Below, piece by piece: positions 32,514 to 42,132 of a DNA stretch of 64,000 nt. The translations under genes and the position numbers were made by a program. This stretch comes from Elusimicrobiota bacterium (GTDB taxonomy: Bacteria > Elusimicrobiota > Elusimicrobia > UBA1565 > UBA9628), in NCBI GenBank assembly GCA_026388095.1, contig JAPLKL010000046.1, positions 48,160 through 112,159 on the forward strand. The letters are read 5' to 3'. The number at the start of each line of letters is the position of its first letter. Positions within the stretch are counted from its first letter, which is position 1. The notes under the pieces are model-generated. The model saw only the letters and a list, made by a program, of their open reading frames with translations, did no database searches and was not told the DNA's origin.

Positions 32514-33381
32514 GACCCGGGAGGACGTGGCGCGGGCTCTGGCCGCGCACCGCCGCAAGCAGACGGTTCAGGCCGTGCTCATCCACGCCGCTTTGATCGC
32601 GGCCTGCCTGATCTGCGTCTATCCTCTGCTGCGCATGGTCTCGGTCTCCCTGCGGCCCGGCGACCGCCTCATCTCCACCGACCTCTCGCTGCTCCCCGCC
32701 GGCGCGACCGCCGCTTCCTATCTCAGCGTCTTCAAGCAGACCAATTTCCTGCTCTGGCTCTGGAACTCCTTGGTCATCACCTGCGTGACCTCCTTCATCG
32801 GCGTGAGCCTGGCGGCCACCGGCGGCTACGCCTTCTCGCGCTTCAAGTTCCCGGGCGACAAGCTGGGCCTGACGCTCCTGCTGGGGACGCAGATGATACC
32901 GGCCGGCATGCTGCTTCTGCCGCTTTTTTTGATGATCATGCGCCTGGGGCTCATCAACACCTACCTGGGGATGATCGTCGCCTATTCCGTGACGTCCTTG
33001 CCCTTCAGCATCTGGATCCTCAAGGGCTACTACGACACCATCCCGCGCTCGCTCGAAGAAGCGGCTTTGGTCGACGGCACCAGCCGCTTCGGCGCCTTCT
33101 ACCGCATCGTGCTGCCCCTCTCCACCCCGGCCCTGTCCATCGCCTTCCTCTTCAATTTCACGCAGGCCTGGAACGAGTACCTGGTGGCGCGGGTGGTGCT
33201 CTGCGATGCGCAGCGCTACACCTGGACCTTGGGGCTCTTCGAGCTGCAGGGCCAGTACCTGACGCAGTGGGGGATGTTCGCGGCCGGCTCATTCATGGTG
33301 ACGGTGCCCGTCCTGCTCATCTTCCTCTATTCGTCGAAGTGGCTCATCTCGGGCCTGACCTTGGGCGGAGTGAAAGGATAA
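32506..33381 (+). CDS. ABC transporter permease (MalG type)
   Basis: The protein has 291 aa and six membrane helices, starting with QAVLIHAALIAACLICVYPLLRMVSVS; EAA loop SLEEAALVDGTSRFGAFYRIVLPL. It ends SGLTLGGVKG, the typical MalG-like tail. Translationally coupled to the MalF-type gene (8-base overlap) and followed 2 bases later by the ATPase gene. Confidence 0.95.
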   Translation: MAETREDVARALAAHRRKQTVQAVLIHAALIAACLICVYPLLRMVSVSLRPGDRLISTDLSLLPAGATAASYLSVFKQTNFLLWLWNSLVITCVTSFIGVSLAATGGYAFSRFKFPGDKLGLTLLLGTQMIPAGMLLLPLFLMIMRLGLINTYLGMIVAYSVTSLPFSIWILKGYYDTIPRSLEEAALVDGTSRFGAFYRIVLPLSTPALSIAFLFNFTQAWNEYLVARVVLCDAQRYTWTLGLFELQGQYLTQWGMFAAGSFMVTVPVLLIFLYSSKWLISGLTLGGVKG

Positions 33382-33383
33382 AC

Positions 33384-34448
<1,065 letters not shown>

Positions 34449-34657
34449 AGGCAAGTCCAAAGGGACGTCATAGTTCCTTCGAGTGCGATCCTGAATTACA
34501 TGCACCTCTCTGTGGAATTCCGCTGACGGTACCATCCCTTTTCCATCCTTACCTCGATTATCGCGGCAAATAGCGAAAAATCATTATTTCGTAATCGTTT
34601 TTTTCCCGGGACTGCACGTCTTGCGGAACTTTTTGGCGTCCAACTCGTATATAGTAT

Positions 34658-35533
34658 GTGGACCCAGAGAATTGGTTCGCCTACTGCGCCAAGAGAACCA
34701 ACGCGGAACTCATAGCAGGCCTTAAGCGCCTCGACGGCAGGGAGTCGCGCTCTCTGGCGGCCATACTCGCGCATCTCTCCGAGCTCGATGACCGCATGGC
34801 CGTGCAGGAACTGGCCTTCCCTTCGCTGTTCAACTACTGCACCAGAGAGCTCGGCTACTCGGAAGCCGAAGCCCTGCTTCGCATCCGCACCGCGCGCGCC
34901 GCACGGCGCTACCCCAGCATCCTGACCATGATCGCTCAGCGGCGCATCCACGTGACGGCCGTGGCCAAGCTCTACCCGCATCTGACTTCCGCCAACTATC
35001 GCAGCTTGCTGGCCAAGGCCAGCCGGCGCTCCCTGGAGGAACTCGACCGTCTGCTCGCCGAGCTTGCGCCCCTCCCGGAAAAGCGGCCGGTGATCCGCAT
35101 GCTCTCAGTCGGCGATCCCGCTCCGGCCTTGGAGAACGGCGGCCCGCCGAAGGATCCCTGTGGGGGCGCCGCAGCAGAAGACCTGTTCTCAGCGGCAGCC
35201 AGCGGCGAGCCGGCTGCGACCCTATCGCAGACGGAAGCGCCAGAGCAACGCGAAGGCCGCGTGCTCTTCAACTTCGTGGCCGGCGAGGAATTGCTGGCCA
35301 AATACAAACGGGCCAAGGGCCTGCTCTGGCACAAGTACCCGGCCGGCCGGCCGGAGCACATCTTCGACGATGCGCTCGAAGCCTTGCTGGACCGCAAGGA
35401 CCCTGACCGGCGCATAGAACGGAAGCGGCGCCGGGCTGCGGCGCGGGAGGCCGTCCGGGCGCGGGCGCCCTGCCGGCGACTTTCTTCGCCGGGCCGGGCT
35501 CTTTCTGGCTCGCCTATCGGTTCGGCCACATGA
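34658..35533 (+). pseudogene. HNH-endonuclease family gene remnant (C-terminal HNH missing)
   Basis: The N-terminal 160 residues from the GTG at 34658 match the DNA-binding region of a common HNH family (NAELIAGLKRLDGRESRSLAAIL, FPSLFNYCTRELGYSEAEALLRI, RRIHVTAVAKLYPHLTS), and RVLFNFVAGEELLAKYKRAKGLL is also typical. After a basic helix (ERKRRRAAAREAVRARAP) the frame turns into low-complexity sequence and stops where the HNH domain should begin. The following 75 bases are open in another frame (ATFFAGPGSFWLAYRFGHMM) but do not encode HNH. Probably a deletion remnant. The 209 bases before it hold nothing I recognise. Confidence 0.65.
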
Positions 35534-35609
35534 TGCTGGTGGAGTCCTACCGGGGTTCTATGCCTTCGTCTACGTCCGGAAAGGCCGCTGAGCCGGAAGA
35601 CCCGAGCGC

Positions 35610-36962
35610 CTATGGCTGAGCTTTCGGGGGGGATGCGACTTTTTGACAATCATCCAGCCAACCGGTCAATTCCTTCTTTAGCTCTCTAGCGACCTCGGGT
35701 TCCCGCTCGACCAAATTGATCGACTCTTTAGGATCGCTTTTAACGTCATACAACTCGTAACCATATGTATCGGCTTTAGGATCACGAGTTGAAATGAACT
35801 TCCATCTAGCGGTCCTGATTGCTATGTCTCCCCTTTGCATAGCGGACGGTGGATGTCTTTTGGTTTCAGAATAAGCGTTCAGATTAAGATCGACATCATG
35901 ATTCACCAAGGGCATCAGACTTATCCCTTGGATGGTGATTCCCGGATGGATATCCAGGATATCCAAGATGGTAGGCATGATATCGATAGAGCGTACCACC
36001 TTATCGATCAATTTATTCTTCGGGATGATTCCAGGTAACCTGACAATAAAAGGGACATGCATTGTTTCATCGTAAAGGTGATTGCCGTGAAACAGCTCGC
36101 CGTGCTCTAAGAATTCATCCGCATGGTCGGAAGTCACGATGATCAAAGTATCATCGAGCAAGCGCAGGCCTTTCATTTCATCGAGCAGGACGCCGATCTG
36201 ATCATCCACGTATTTGATCTCGCCGTCATATTGAGAGATCACATATTCTAAAGCCCTGGGATGCTTCTTAAGGTAAGAGGGAAGGCGAGAGACCGCTTCG
36301 TCTACGATTTCTCTGGGGAAATCGTCATGAAAGTAGAACAAGATGTTGCCCGGAAGTTTCTTGAAACGCTCATCGACCCCGCCTCGGGAAAACAGCTTGT
36401 CATAAGGACGAGGGGGAGTGTAGGGGTTGTGAGCATCCGTGTAATTCAGATAGAGAAAAAATCGTTTCTTGGAGTTCGTCCTCAGCCAAGCGATGGCCTT
36501 CTCATTGATATATGGGGCTGCAAATCCCGCGCCGACCCCCGGTGAATCCGTGTCAAAATCCTGCCCGATCAGCGGCCCCGTAGGGCCTCCAAAGAGTGCG
36601 GTCACATAAGCTTCTTTTTTCAATATCTTCGGGAGAGTCGCGAATCTCTTGGGAGACCCGCCGTTGGATTGAAAAACAGGCGGATACAGGGAGGTGAATA
36701 TCGAATACATGGATAGGGGACCGGCCGGCACTGGGCTGAAAGCCTGAGTGAACAGCGTCCCCTCTTTCGCCAATGCATCGATATGAGGGCTGGTGTCCCG
36801 GTGATAGCCGTAGCAGCCAAGATGATCGGCTCTCAAGATGTCGACGACGATCATGACGACATTGAAATCCTTTGCTCTCTTGTTATGGTTGGAAATCAAA
36901 AAATAAGAAAGCCAAGGGATCGCCAATATCGCGACAAAGAATAAGAATCTCCTGTTCCTCAC
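35610..36962 (-). CDS. Membrane-anchored sulfatase-fold protein lacking the formylglycine cysteine
   Basis: A GTG at 36962 gives a 450-aa protein with an N-terminal membrane anchor (RFLFFVAILAIPWLSYFLI); an ATG at 37052 would overlap the previous gene by 70 bases. Alkaline-phosphatase/sulfatase metal motifs are VDILRADHLGCYGY, NYTDAHNPYTPP and TSDHADEFLEHGE. At the active site, where sulfatases have C-x-P-S-R, it reads AGPLS, so Cys and Arg are absent. It may transfer or cleave phospho-groups or be inactive. Last gene of the radical-SAM operon. Confidence 0.85.
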   Translation of the reverse strand: MRNRRFLFFVAILAIPWLSYFLISNHNKRAKDFNVVMIVVDILRADHLGCYGYHRDTSPHIDALAKEGTLFTQAFSPVPAGPLSMYSIFTSLYPPVFQSNGGSPKRFATLPKILKKEAYVTALFGGPTGPLIGQDFDTDSPGVGAGFAAPYINEKAIAWLRTNSKKRFFLYLNYTDAHNPYTPPRPYDKLFSRGGVDERFKKLPGNILFYFHDDFPREIVDEAVSRLPSYLKKHPRALEYVISQYDGEIKYVDDQIGVLLDEMKGLRLLDDTLIIVTSDHADEFLEHGELFHGNHLYDETMHVPFIVRLPGIIPKNKLIDKVVRSIDIMPTILDILDIHPGITIQGISLMPLVNHDVDLNLNAYSETKRHPPSAMQRGDIAIRTARWKFISTRDPKADTYGYELYDVKSDPKESINLVEREPEVARELKKELTGWLDDCQKVASPPKAQP

Positions 36963-36982
36963 CCGATCGATCCCTGGAATCG

Positions 36983-38398
36983 CTATCCGAATATGAATCT
37001 CCCCAGGACCTTCCTGAAGGGGGAAACGAGTCTCAGCAGGAAGTCTCCCCACGGGGATTCATAGATGAAGAACGCTATGGCTTTCTTCAGGGATGTCTCC
37101 CTGTAGACGTTGTAGCCGAACCACTGGTTCCGCTGCCTGATGAGCCGGTCCGGGAAATCGGGCATGGCCAGAAGAGGCGAGCGGAAAGTGACATATGAGC
37201 GGGGCAGCTCCAGATGCGGCGGAAGATAGCCCATCTTCACGGCCCGGTCATGCAGCGCCGTGCCGGGAAGGGGGAAGTAGATGGTCAGGGTGTACATGTC
37301 GGGCTGGATCTTCCTGATGAGGTCCTCCGTGTCATCGAACATCCGCGGGGTCTCTCCAGGCAAGCCGATGATGGTGAAGGCTTCCGTCATGAATCCCAGG
37401 GACTTGACGTAGGCGAAGGTCTCCACCGCTTCCTCATTCGAGAAATGCTTGTTGATGACGGTCCTGCGGAACTCCTCATTGCCGGTCTCGATGCCGAAGC
37501 CTATCCTGCGCCCGCCCGCATCCTTCAGCCTCGCGAGGAGCCCCTTGTTCTTCATGGGGATATGCCCATAGAAGTCGAAGGGCAGGCGCACCTCGCGGCG
37601 GTAGATCCCGCAGAATTCCTCCACGAGAGCCTCATTGGCCATGAATGTGTCATCCATGAAGTTGATTTCCCGCAAGTCGTATCGTTTCCGGCACGCCAGG
37701 ATCTCGGCGACCACCCTCTGAGCGGAACGGTAGCGGACGTATCTCCCCGCCTGTTTGGAAGAGAGCGCTTTGTTGGAGCAGAACGCGCACCCGAAAGGAC
37801 AGCCCCGGGTGAGCCTGAAACCGTTCTCGCCGGAGATGGATTTGAAACCGAAACGGCGGGAGGTCGCCCCTTCGGCGAACAGCTCTCGATCGACCGGGGG
37901 GAGGGCGTCGAGGTCCGAGAGGAAAGGCCCCGGCTCGCTCCTGACGATGCGGTCGCCATGCTTGACATGAAGCCCCGCCACCCCTTCAGGACGCTCGCCT
38001 CTTTCGAGGGACCGCACCACCTCCAGCAGGACCCTCTCTCCTTCCCCGACACAGAGAGCATCGAGCCTCTCGCACTCGAGCAGACAGTCCGGATTCAGCG
38101 TGGGATGGGGGCCGCCGCAGATCGTGAAGACCTCCCGGTCTTTCACCAGGGCCAGAAGATCCTTGACGAATCGATACTGATCCCAGCTCACGTAGAAGGC
38201 GATCACATGAGGCTTGAAATCCTCCAACTGCCTCTGAAACTGCCGCCCATCGTAATGCGGCGACATGTAGCACAGCCTTATGTCCCGATAGCCATGCTCC
38301 TTCAGGTACGCGGACAGGGAAGCCAGGCCGTACTGGAAGCCGTAGCTCCCCAGCTTGACGTTGATCATGGTGTAAACGAAGAGTATTCTCATGCGCAT
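36983..38398 (-). CDS. B12-binding-type radical SAM protein (rSAM-5)
   Basis: The 471-aa protein has an N-terminal B12-binding-like Rossmann domain (VIAFYVSWDQYRFV, TICGGPHPT) without the DxHxxG histidine, then a radical-SAM barrel with Cys200, Cys204 and Cys207 (RGCPFGCAFC), FMDDTFMANEALVEEFC, and GFGIETGNEEFRR. Such enzymes methylate or rearrange unreactive carbons. The C-terminus (residues 380-471) is a helical domain typical of this group. The start overlaps the stop of the preceding gene by 10 bases. Substrate unknown. Confidence 0.92.
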   Translation of the reverse strand: MRMRILFVYTMINVKLGSYGFQYGLASLSAYLKEHGYRDIRLCYMSPHYDGRQFQRQLEDFKPHVIAFYVSWDQYRFVKDLLALVKDREVFTICGGPHPTLNPDCLLECERLDALCVGEGERVLLEVVRSLERGERPEGVAGLHVKHGDRIVRSEPGPFLSDLDALPPVDRELFAEGATSRRFGFKSISGENGFRLTRGCPFGCAFCSNKALSSKQAGRYVRYRSAQRVVAEILACRKRYDLREINFMDDTFMANEALVEEFCGIYRREVRLPFDFYGHIPMKNKGLLARLKDAGGRRIGFGIETGNEEFRRTVINKHFSNEEAVETFAYVKSLGFMTEAFTIIGLPGETPRMFDDTEDLIRKIQPDMYTLTIYFPLPGTALHDRAVKMGYLPPHLELPRSYVTFRSPLLAMPDFPDRLIRQRNQWFGYNVYRETSLKKAIAFFIYESPWGDFLLRLVSPFRKVLGRFIFG

Positions 38399-39816
38399 CT
38401 CCCGGAGCGCGTCATGCTCATGAGCCTGAAGAAGCCTCTGAGGTAGCTTTTCAGCACGGCCATGTTCCGTATGGATCTCAACGCTCGGATGAGGTATGAG
38501 GGCCGCAGGTAGAAGCCCCGCGCCGCCCGCGAGTAAGCAGCCTTCAGGTACTCGGGCGTCAGCCCCTCCTGAAAGAACCAGACCTCGGTCCCACTATATG
38601 AAGGATTGTCCCAGACTTCCTGGTTGAGACGGTAGCCGCGGATGATCTTCTCCCGCAACCGGGAGCCGAGCGGGATGGCCAGGTTGAACCCCGCGAAACT
38701 CAGATCGAGCGACTGCGCGAAGGAGATGGTCTTCTCAACGGTCTCCACGGTCTCTCCGGGATAGTTCAGGATGAACATCCCGTTGGCGGCTATCCCGGCC
38801 TCGTTCGTCCACCTCACGGCATCCCTGGCCTGCCTGGTGGTCGTGCCCTTGTCCATCTTTTTCAAGATCTCATCGTCGCCGGACTCGATCCCGTAGCTGA
38901 TGCTGCGGCAGCCCGCTCTCTTCATGAGCCCCAGGAGTTCCCGGTCCACCTCATCCACCCTGGCCGAGCATCTCCAGATGATGTCGAGTCTCTTCTCGAT
39001 GAGCAGGCGGCACAGCCGGACCGCGCGCTCCTTCGAGACGGTCAGAGTGTCATCGTAGAACTTGATCTCTCTCACCCGGTACTTCCGGATCATCTCCTCG
39101 ATCTCTGCCACGATCCTCTCGGGAGCGCGCAGCCGCACACGGCCCAGCCAGACGGCCTTGTCGTCGCAGAATTCGCAGTGATAGGGGCAGCCGCGGGATG
39201 AGAGGATCGGCAGTTGGGGCAGCCTGAGGAACTGCCCGGGGGCCAGGTCCCTGTAGGCGGCGAGGTCGAAGAGATGCCTGGCCGGCGAGGGTATGGAGTC
39301 GATATCGTCGATGAGAGGACGCCGGGGCGTCTCCAGGATCTCGTCGCCGCGCCGGAAAGCGACGGACCGGACGCGCTCGAGATCGCCTCCTCTGGCCAGG
39401 CAGTCGAGGACCTCGACGACGGTCTGCTCCCCTTCGCCGATGACGGCCAGGGAAAAAGCTGCGCATCTGAGCAGGACATCCTTGCCCCCATAGACCGAGG
39501 GGTAGGCGCCTCCGACCATGAGGCAGACTGAGCGGTCCAGACGCCGCGCGGCCTGCGCGAGGTCGCAGGCGCTCCGTATCGAAGCGATGGTCGTGCTGAA
39601 GCCGATGACGTCGAGACCGCCCCGCCTTACGCGCTCAAGGAGCTTTTCCCCGGGATTCCTCAGGACCTGGCAATCCATGATCTCGACGTGGTGTCGATCC
39701 CTTTCCAGGGCGGCGGCCACATACGCCAAGCCTATGGGGAAGGAGGCGTCGCCGCTGTAGATGAAGCCGGGAACAGGCTTATCGTCGAGGGGCGGCTGCA
39801 CGAGCAGAACGTTCAT
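38389..39816 (-). CDS. B12-binding-type radical SAM protein (rSAM-4)
   Basis: The 475-aa protein has a B12-like domain with SFPIGLAYVAAALERD and LMVGGAYPSVYG (no DxHxxG His), then radical-SAM Cys210, Cys214, Cys217 (SRGCPYHCEFC), FYDDTLTVSKERAV, and the SAM-binding glycine run SYGIESGDDEIL. The downstream helical region ends in RAARGFYLRPSYLIRALRSI, a C-terminal motif shared with rSAM-2 (YRDFYLRPGFILGKL) and rSAM-1 (RRFYFRPGKIIKNL). ATGA overlap with the gene before it. Confidence 0.92.
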   Translation of the reverse strand: MNVLLVQPPLDDKPVPGFIYSGDASFPIGLAYVAAALERDRHHVEIMDCQVLRNPGEKLLERVRRGGLDVIGFSTTIASIRSACDLAQAARRLDRSVCLMVGGAYPSVYGGKDVLLRCAAFSLAVIGEGEQTVVEVLDCLARGGDLERVRSVAFRRGDEILETPRRPLIDDIDSIPSPARHLFDLAAYRDLAPGQFLRLPQLPILSSRGCPYHCEFCDDKAVWLGRVRLRAPERIVAEIEEMIRKYRVREIKFYDDTLTVSKERAVRLCRLLIEKRLDIIWRCSARVDEVDRELLGLMKRAGCRSISYGIESGDDEILKKMDKGTTTRQARDAVRWTNEAGIAANGMFILNYPGETVETVEKTISFAQSLDLSFAGFNLAIPLGSRLREKIIRGYRLNQEVWDNPSYSGTEVWFFQEGLTPEYLKAAYSRAARGFYLRPSYLIRALRSIRNMAVLKSYLRGFFRLMSMTRSGRCA

Positions 39817-40820
39817 CGGCCATCTCGCCTGAGGACCAGATGCCTCATGAAATTCGCTACAGCCTCGGGATTCAGAGAAAGGATCATGGATTCCTCTACC
39901 CCGAAATTGCAGTAATGCCTGGCGCAGGGATTCCTGCGGAGTTTGTCAAAGGCGGCCCTGAAGCCCAGCTCGACGCCGTTGGGCAGAGCGGCATCGCCCA
40001 GCTGCAGGCCGCAAGCCCCGATATTGCCGCGGCAATCGACCGCGCAGTAGAGATCCCCCGCCTTGCAGTCGAAGGGCCGCTTCTGGAAATCCCCGCTCGC
40101 CATGTAGCGCAGGAAAGTCCAGGAGCTCAAGACCGGATAGCCTCCCTTCTTCCTCTCGATCAGCGATTGGAATGCCTTCCGGCAGTCCTCTTCTCCCGGG
40201 ACCATCTTCTCGAAGTCGGCCCGGGAGATGGAGCGGGGATGGTGGAAGAGCAAAGTGAACAACGAGGAGAAGCCCGTGGCGCGGGCCAGCTCCAGGATGA
40301 AGCCGATGTCCTGAAGGTTGAGCCTGGTCAGGACCGTGCTGGTTATGACGGGCTTGCCCAGCTTTCTCATCGCGGCGATGCCTTCCACCGCCCTCCTGAA
40401 GGAGCCGGGCATCCGCATCGAATCGTGAACGCCCTCGGAGCCGTCCAGGCTCACGATGACCAGATCGAGTCCTTTCAATCTTGGAGCCATCCCGGCCAGG
40501 AGATATCCATTGGTCGCAAGATTGACGATCAAGCCCTTGGCCTTGCCGTAGGCGATGATGTCCTCTATGTCGTCCCTCAGAAGGGGCTCACCCCCGGTCA
40601 GCCCGATCCTGCGCGTGCCGAGTCCGTAAAAGTCGTCCATCAGCGAGAACACCTGGGCCGTCGTCATCTCCGGCATGCCGTCCTTGGTCTGGTCGCAGTA
40701 TCGGCACTTGAAATTGCACCTGTCGGTCAGTTCGACGGAGACGGAAAGGGGGATCCTCCGGCCGAGGATGCAGGCCTTGAACGCGGAATCGAGGAATGAA
40801 AGGCACTGCGATAGTCTCAT
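39813..40820 (-). CDS. Radical SAM protein with SPASM/twitch-like C-terminus (rSAM-3)
   Basis: The 335-aa protein lacks a B12 domain. Radical-SAM motif Cys35, Cys39, Cys42 (LTDRCNFKCRYC), GLTGGEPLLRDD, LATNGYLLAG and VSLDGSEGVHD. The C-terminal part has CKAGDLYCAVDCRGNIGACG and NPCARHYC, enough cysteines for an auxiliary Fe-S cluster as in SPASM/twitch enzymes. Such proteins often modify peptides or sugars. Overlaps the next gene by ATGA. Substrate unknown. Confidence 0.92.
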   Translation of the reverse strand: MRLSQCLSFLDSAFKACILGRRIPLSVSVELTDRCNFKCRYCDQTKDGMPEMTTAQVFSLMDDFYGLGTRRIGLTGGEPLLRDDIEDIIAYGKAKGLIVNLATNGYLLAGMAPRLKGLDLVIVSLDGSEGVHDSMRMPGSFRRAVEGIAAMRKLGKPVITSTVLTRLNLQDIGFILELARATGFSSLFTLLFHHPRSISRADFEKMVPGEEDCRKAFQSLIERKKGGYPVLSSWTFLRYMASGDFQKRPFDCKAGDLYCAVDCRGNIGACGLQLGDAALPNGVELGFRAAFDKLRRNPCARHYCNFGVEESMILSLNPEAVANFMRHLVLRRDGR

Positions 40821-40844
40821 GTTCAGGAAGCCTTTCCTGGAGCC

Positions 40845-42074
40845 TCAGCGCATTGCGCGCAGAGCCCGCGGGCTGAGGTGTCGGGGTCCGGGGCTCTTGC
40901 AGGCCTTCAGTCTGCTGGCGATCTGGGGAAGAGCGATGAGCTTGGCATGGAGGAGTCCCGCGACGTAGGCCCCGCCCTCGGCCGTATAGTGCGCCGTGAA
41001 CGGAAGGCGGTCCGGGATGAACAGCCCGCGGAGCCTGTAGAGGGGCAGCTTCCACATCTCGGCATCGAGGTCCAGGAATACGATGCCCCGGGAAGGGAGC
41101 TGACGAGCCAGGAACCGCCGTAAAGGCTCGTCCTCTTGCGGGTGGGCTACGCGCGGGCTGTTCGGGAGGAGCACCACGACCAGCACGCTGCCTTTGGCCC
41201 GGCCGGTCTGCGCGAGCTCTTCCAATATCCGGATCAGACGGGCCTGCGTGGAGGCGCGCTGAGCCTCCGTCCGCGCTTCCGGCCGCGCCTGCGGCCGCGC
41301 CTCCGGCCGCGACGTCAGGGCGCTGGCGTTGCTGCGGAACAGCTTGACGATGTGGAGCTCCTGAAAGGGGGCGAGGAAGGACTGCAGTTTGTACCGATAC
41401 CAGGGATTGTGCACAGGCCGGTTGGCCACTTCGAGGCGGCCCTCGTGGAGGTCCAGCCGGGGCCTGTCGAGGAATCCATCCTTCAGTTGGTCGAGACGGG
41501 ACACGTCCAACGGGATCAGCGCCACGATATGGACCGCGTGTTCGAGGGGAGCGCCGGCGCGCATATACCAGAGGTACATCTGGTCGATCCCGTAACGGCT
41601 CTGCCCCATGTTCACCGTCTCGATGCGAGGGTCGATGGCCGCAAGCTGGTCCGGCCAAGTCTCGCCGTTGCTGACCCCGAGGCCGAAAGTCATGGAGTCC
41701 CCCGAGCAGAGGATCCGCAGCCGCCCCTGGGGGGCCGCAGCCGGGAAATCCACGTCGTTGCGGAATCCTTGGGAATTCGTCTGGACCCGGTCGTCGGGGG
41801 CGTGGGCGTACCTGACCAGGAGGTTCGGCTGAAGGGTGTGCCCGATGACGGGGTCCTCCCGGCCCATGATGGGGTCTTCCCGGGCCGAGGCGGGCTCTCC
41901 CCGGGAGTTTATCCATTTCGGACGGCTCTTCGCGCCGCGGATGACCAGGATGGGGCCACAGAGCCCTTCGATAAGAGCGAGGAAGAGAAGGGCGCACAGC
42001 ATCCCTGCCCCGGCCAGGGCGAGTTTGTGGGACAGCCGCAAAGACGGGTTCCTTGGTCCGGGGCTCTTTTGCAC
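40845..42074 (-). CDS. Membrane-anchored SGNH/GDSL hydrolase-fold protein (SGNH-3)
   Basis: The GTG at 42074 with AAGGGA upstream is chosen; the open frame continues into the previous gene. The 409-aa protein has one N-terminal membrane anchor (LALAGAGMLCALLFLALIEGL) and a periplasmic SGNH fold: GDSMTFGLGVSNGETWPDQL with nucleophile Ser, MGQSRYGIDQ and HYTAEGGAYVAGLL with the block-V His. The Asp usually three residues before that His is absent (Phe here). A short imperfect repeat RPEARPQARPEARTEAQ lies mid-protein. Probably adds or removes acyl groups on a glycan. Confidence 0.83.
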   Translation of the reverse strand: MQKSPGPRNPSLRLSHKLALAGAGMLCALLFLALIEGLCGPILVIRGAKSRPKWINSRGEPASAREDPIMGREDPVIGHTLQPNLLVRYAHAPDDRVQTNSQGFRNDVDFPAAAPQGRLRILCSGDSMTFGLGVSNGETWPDQLAAIDPRIETVNMGQSRYGIDQMYLWYMRAGAPLEHAVHIVALIPLDVSRLDQLKDGFLDRPRLDLHEGRLEVANRPVHNPWYRYKLQSFLAPFQELHIVKLFRSNASALTSRPEARPQARPEARTEAQRASTQARLIRILEELAQTGRAKGSVLVVVLLPNSPRVAHPQEDEPLRRFLARQLPSRGIVFLDLDAEMWKLPLYRLRGLFIPDRLPFTAHYTAEGGAYVAGLLHAKLIALPQIASRLKACKSPGPRHLSPRALRAMR

Positions 42075-42132
42075 GCGCGGTCCCTTGACGATGACTTGGC
42101 CTATTCTCGGAGCTATAGTAACAAATCGCGAG

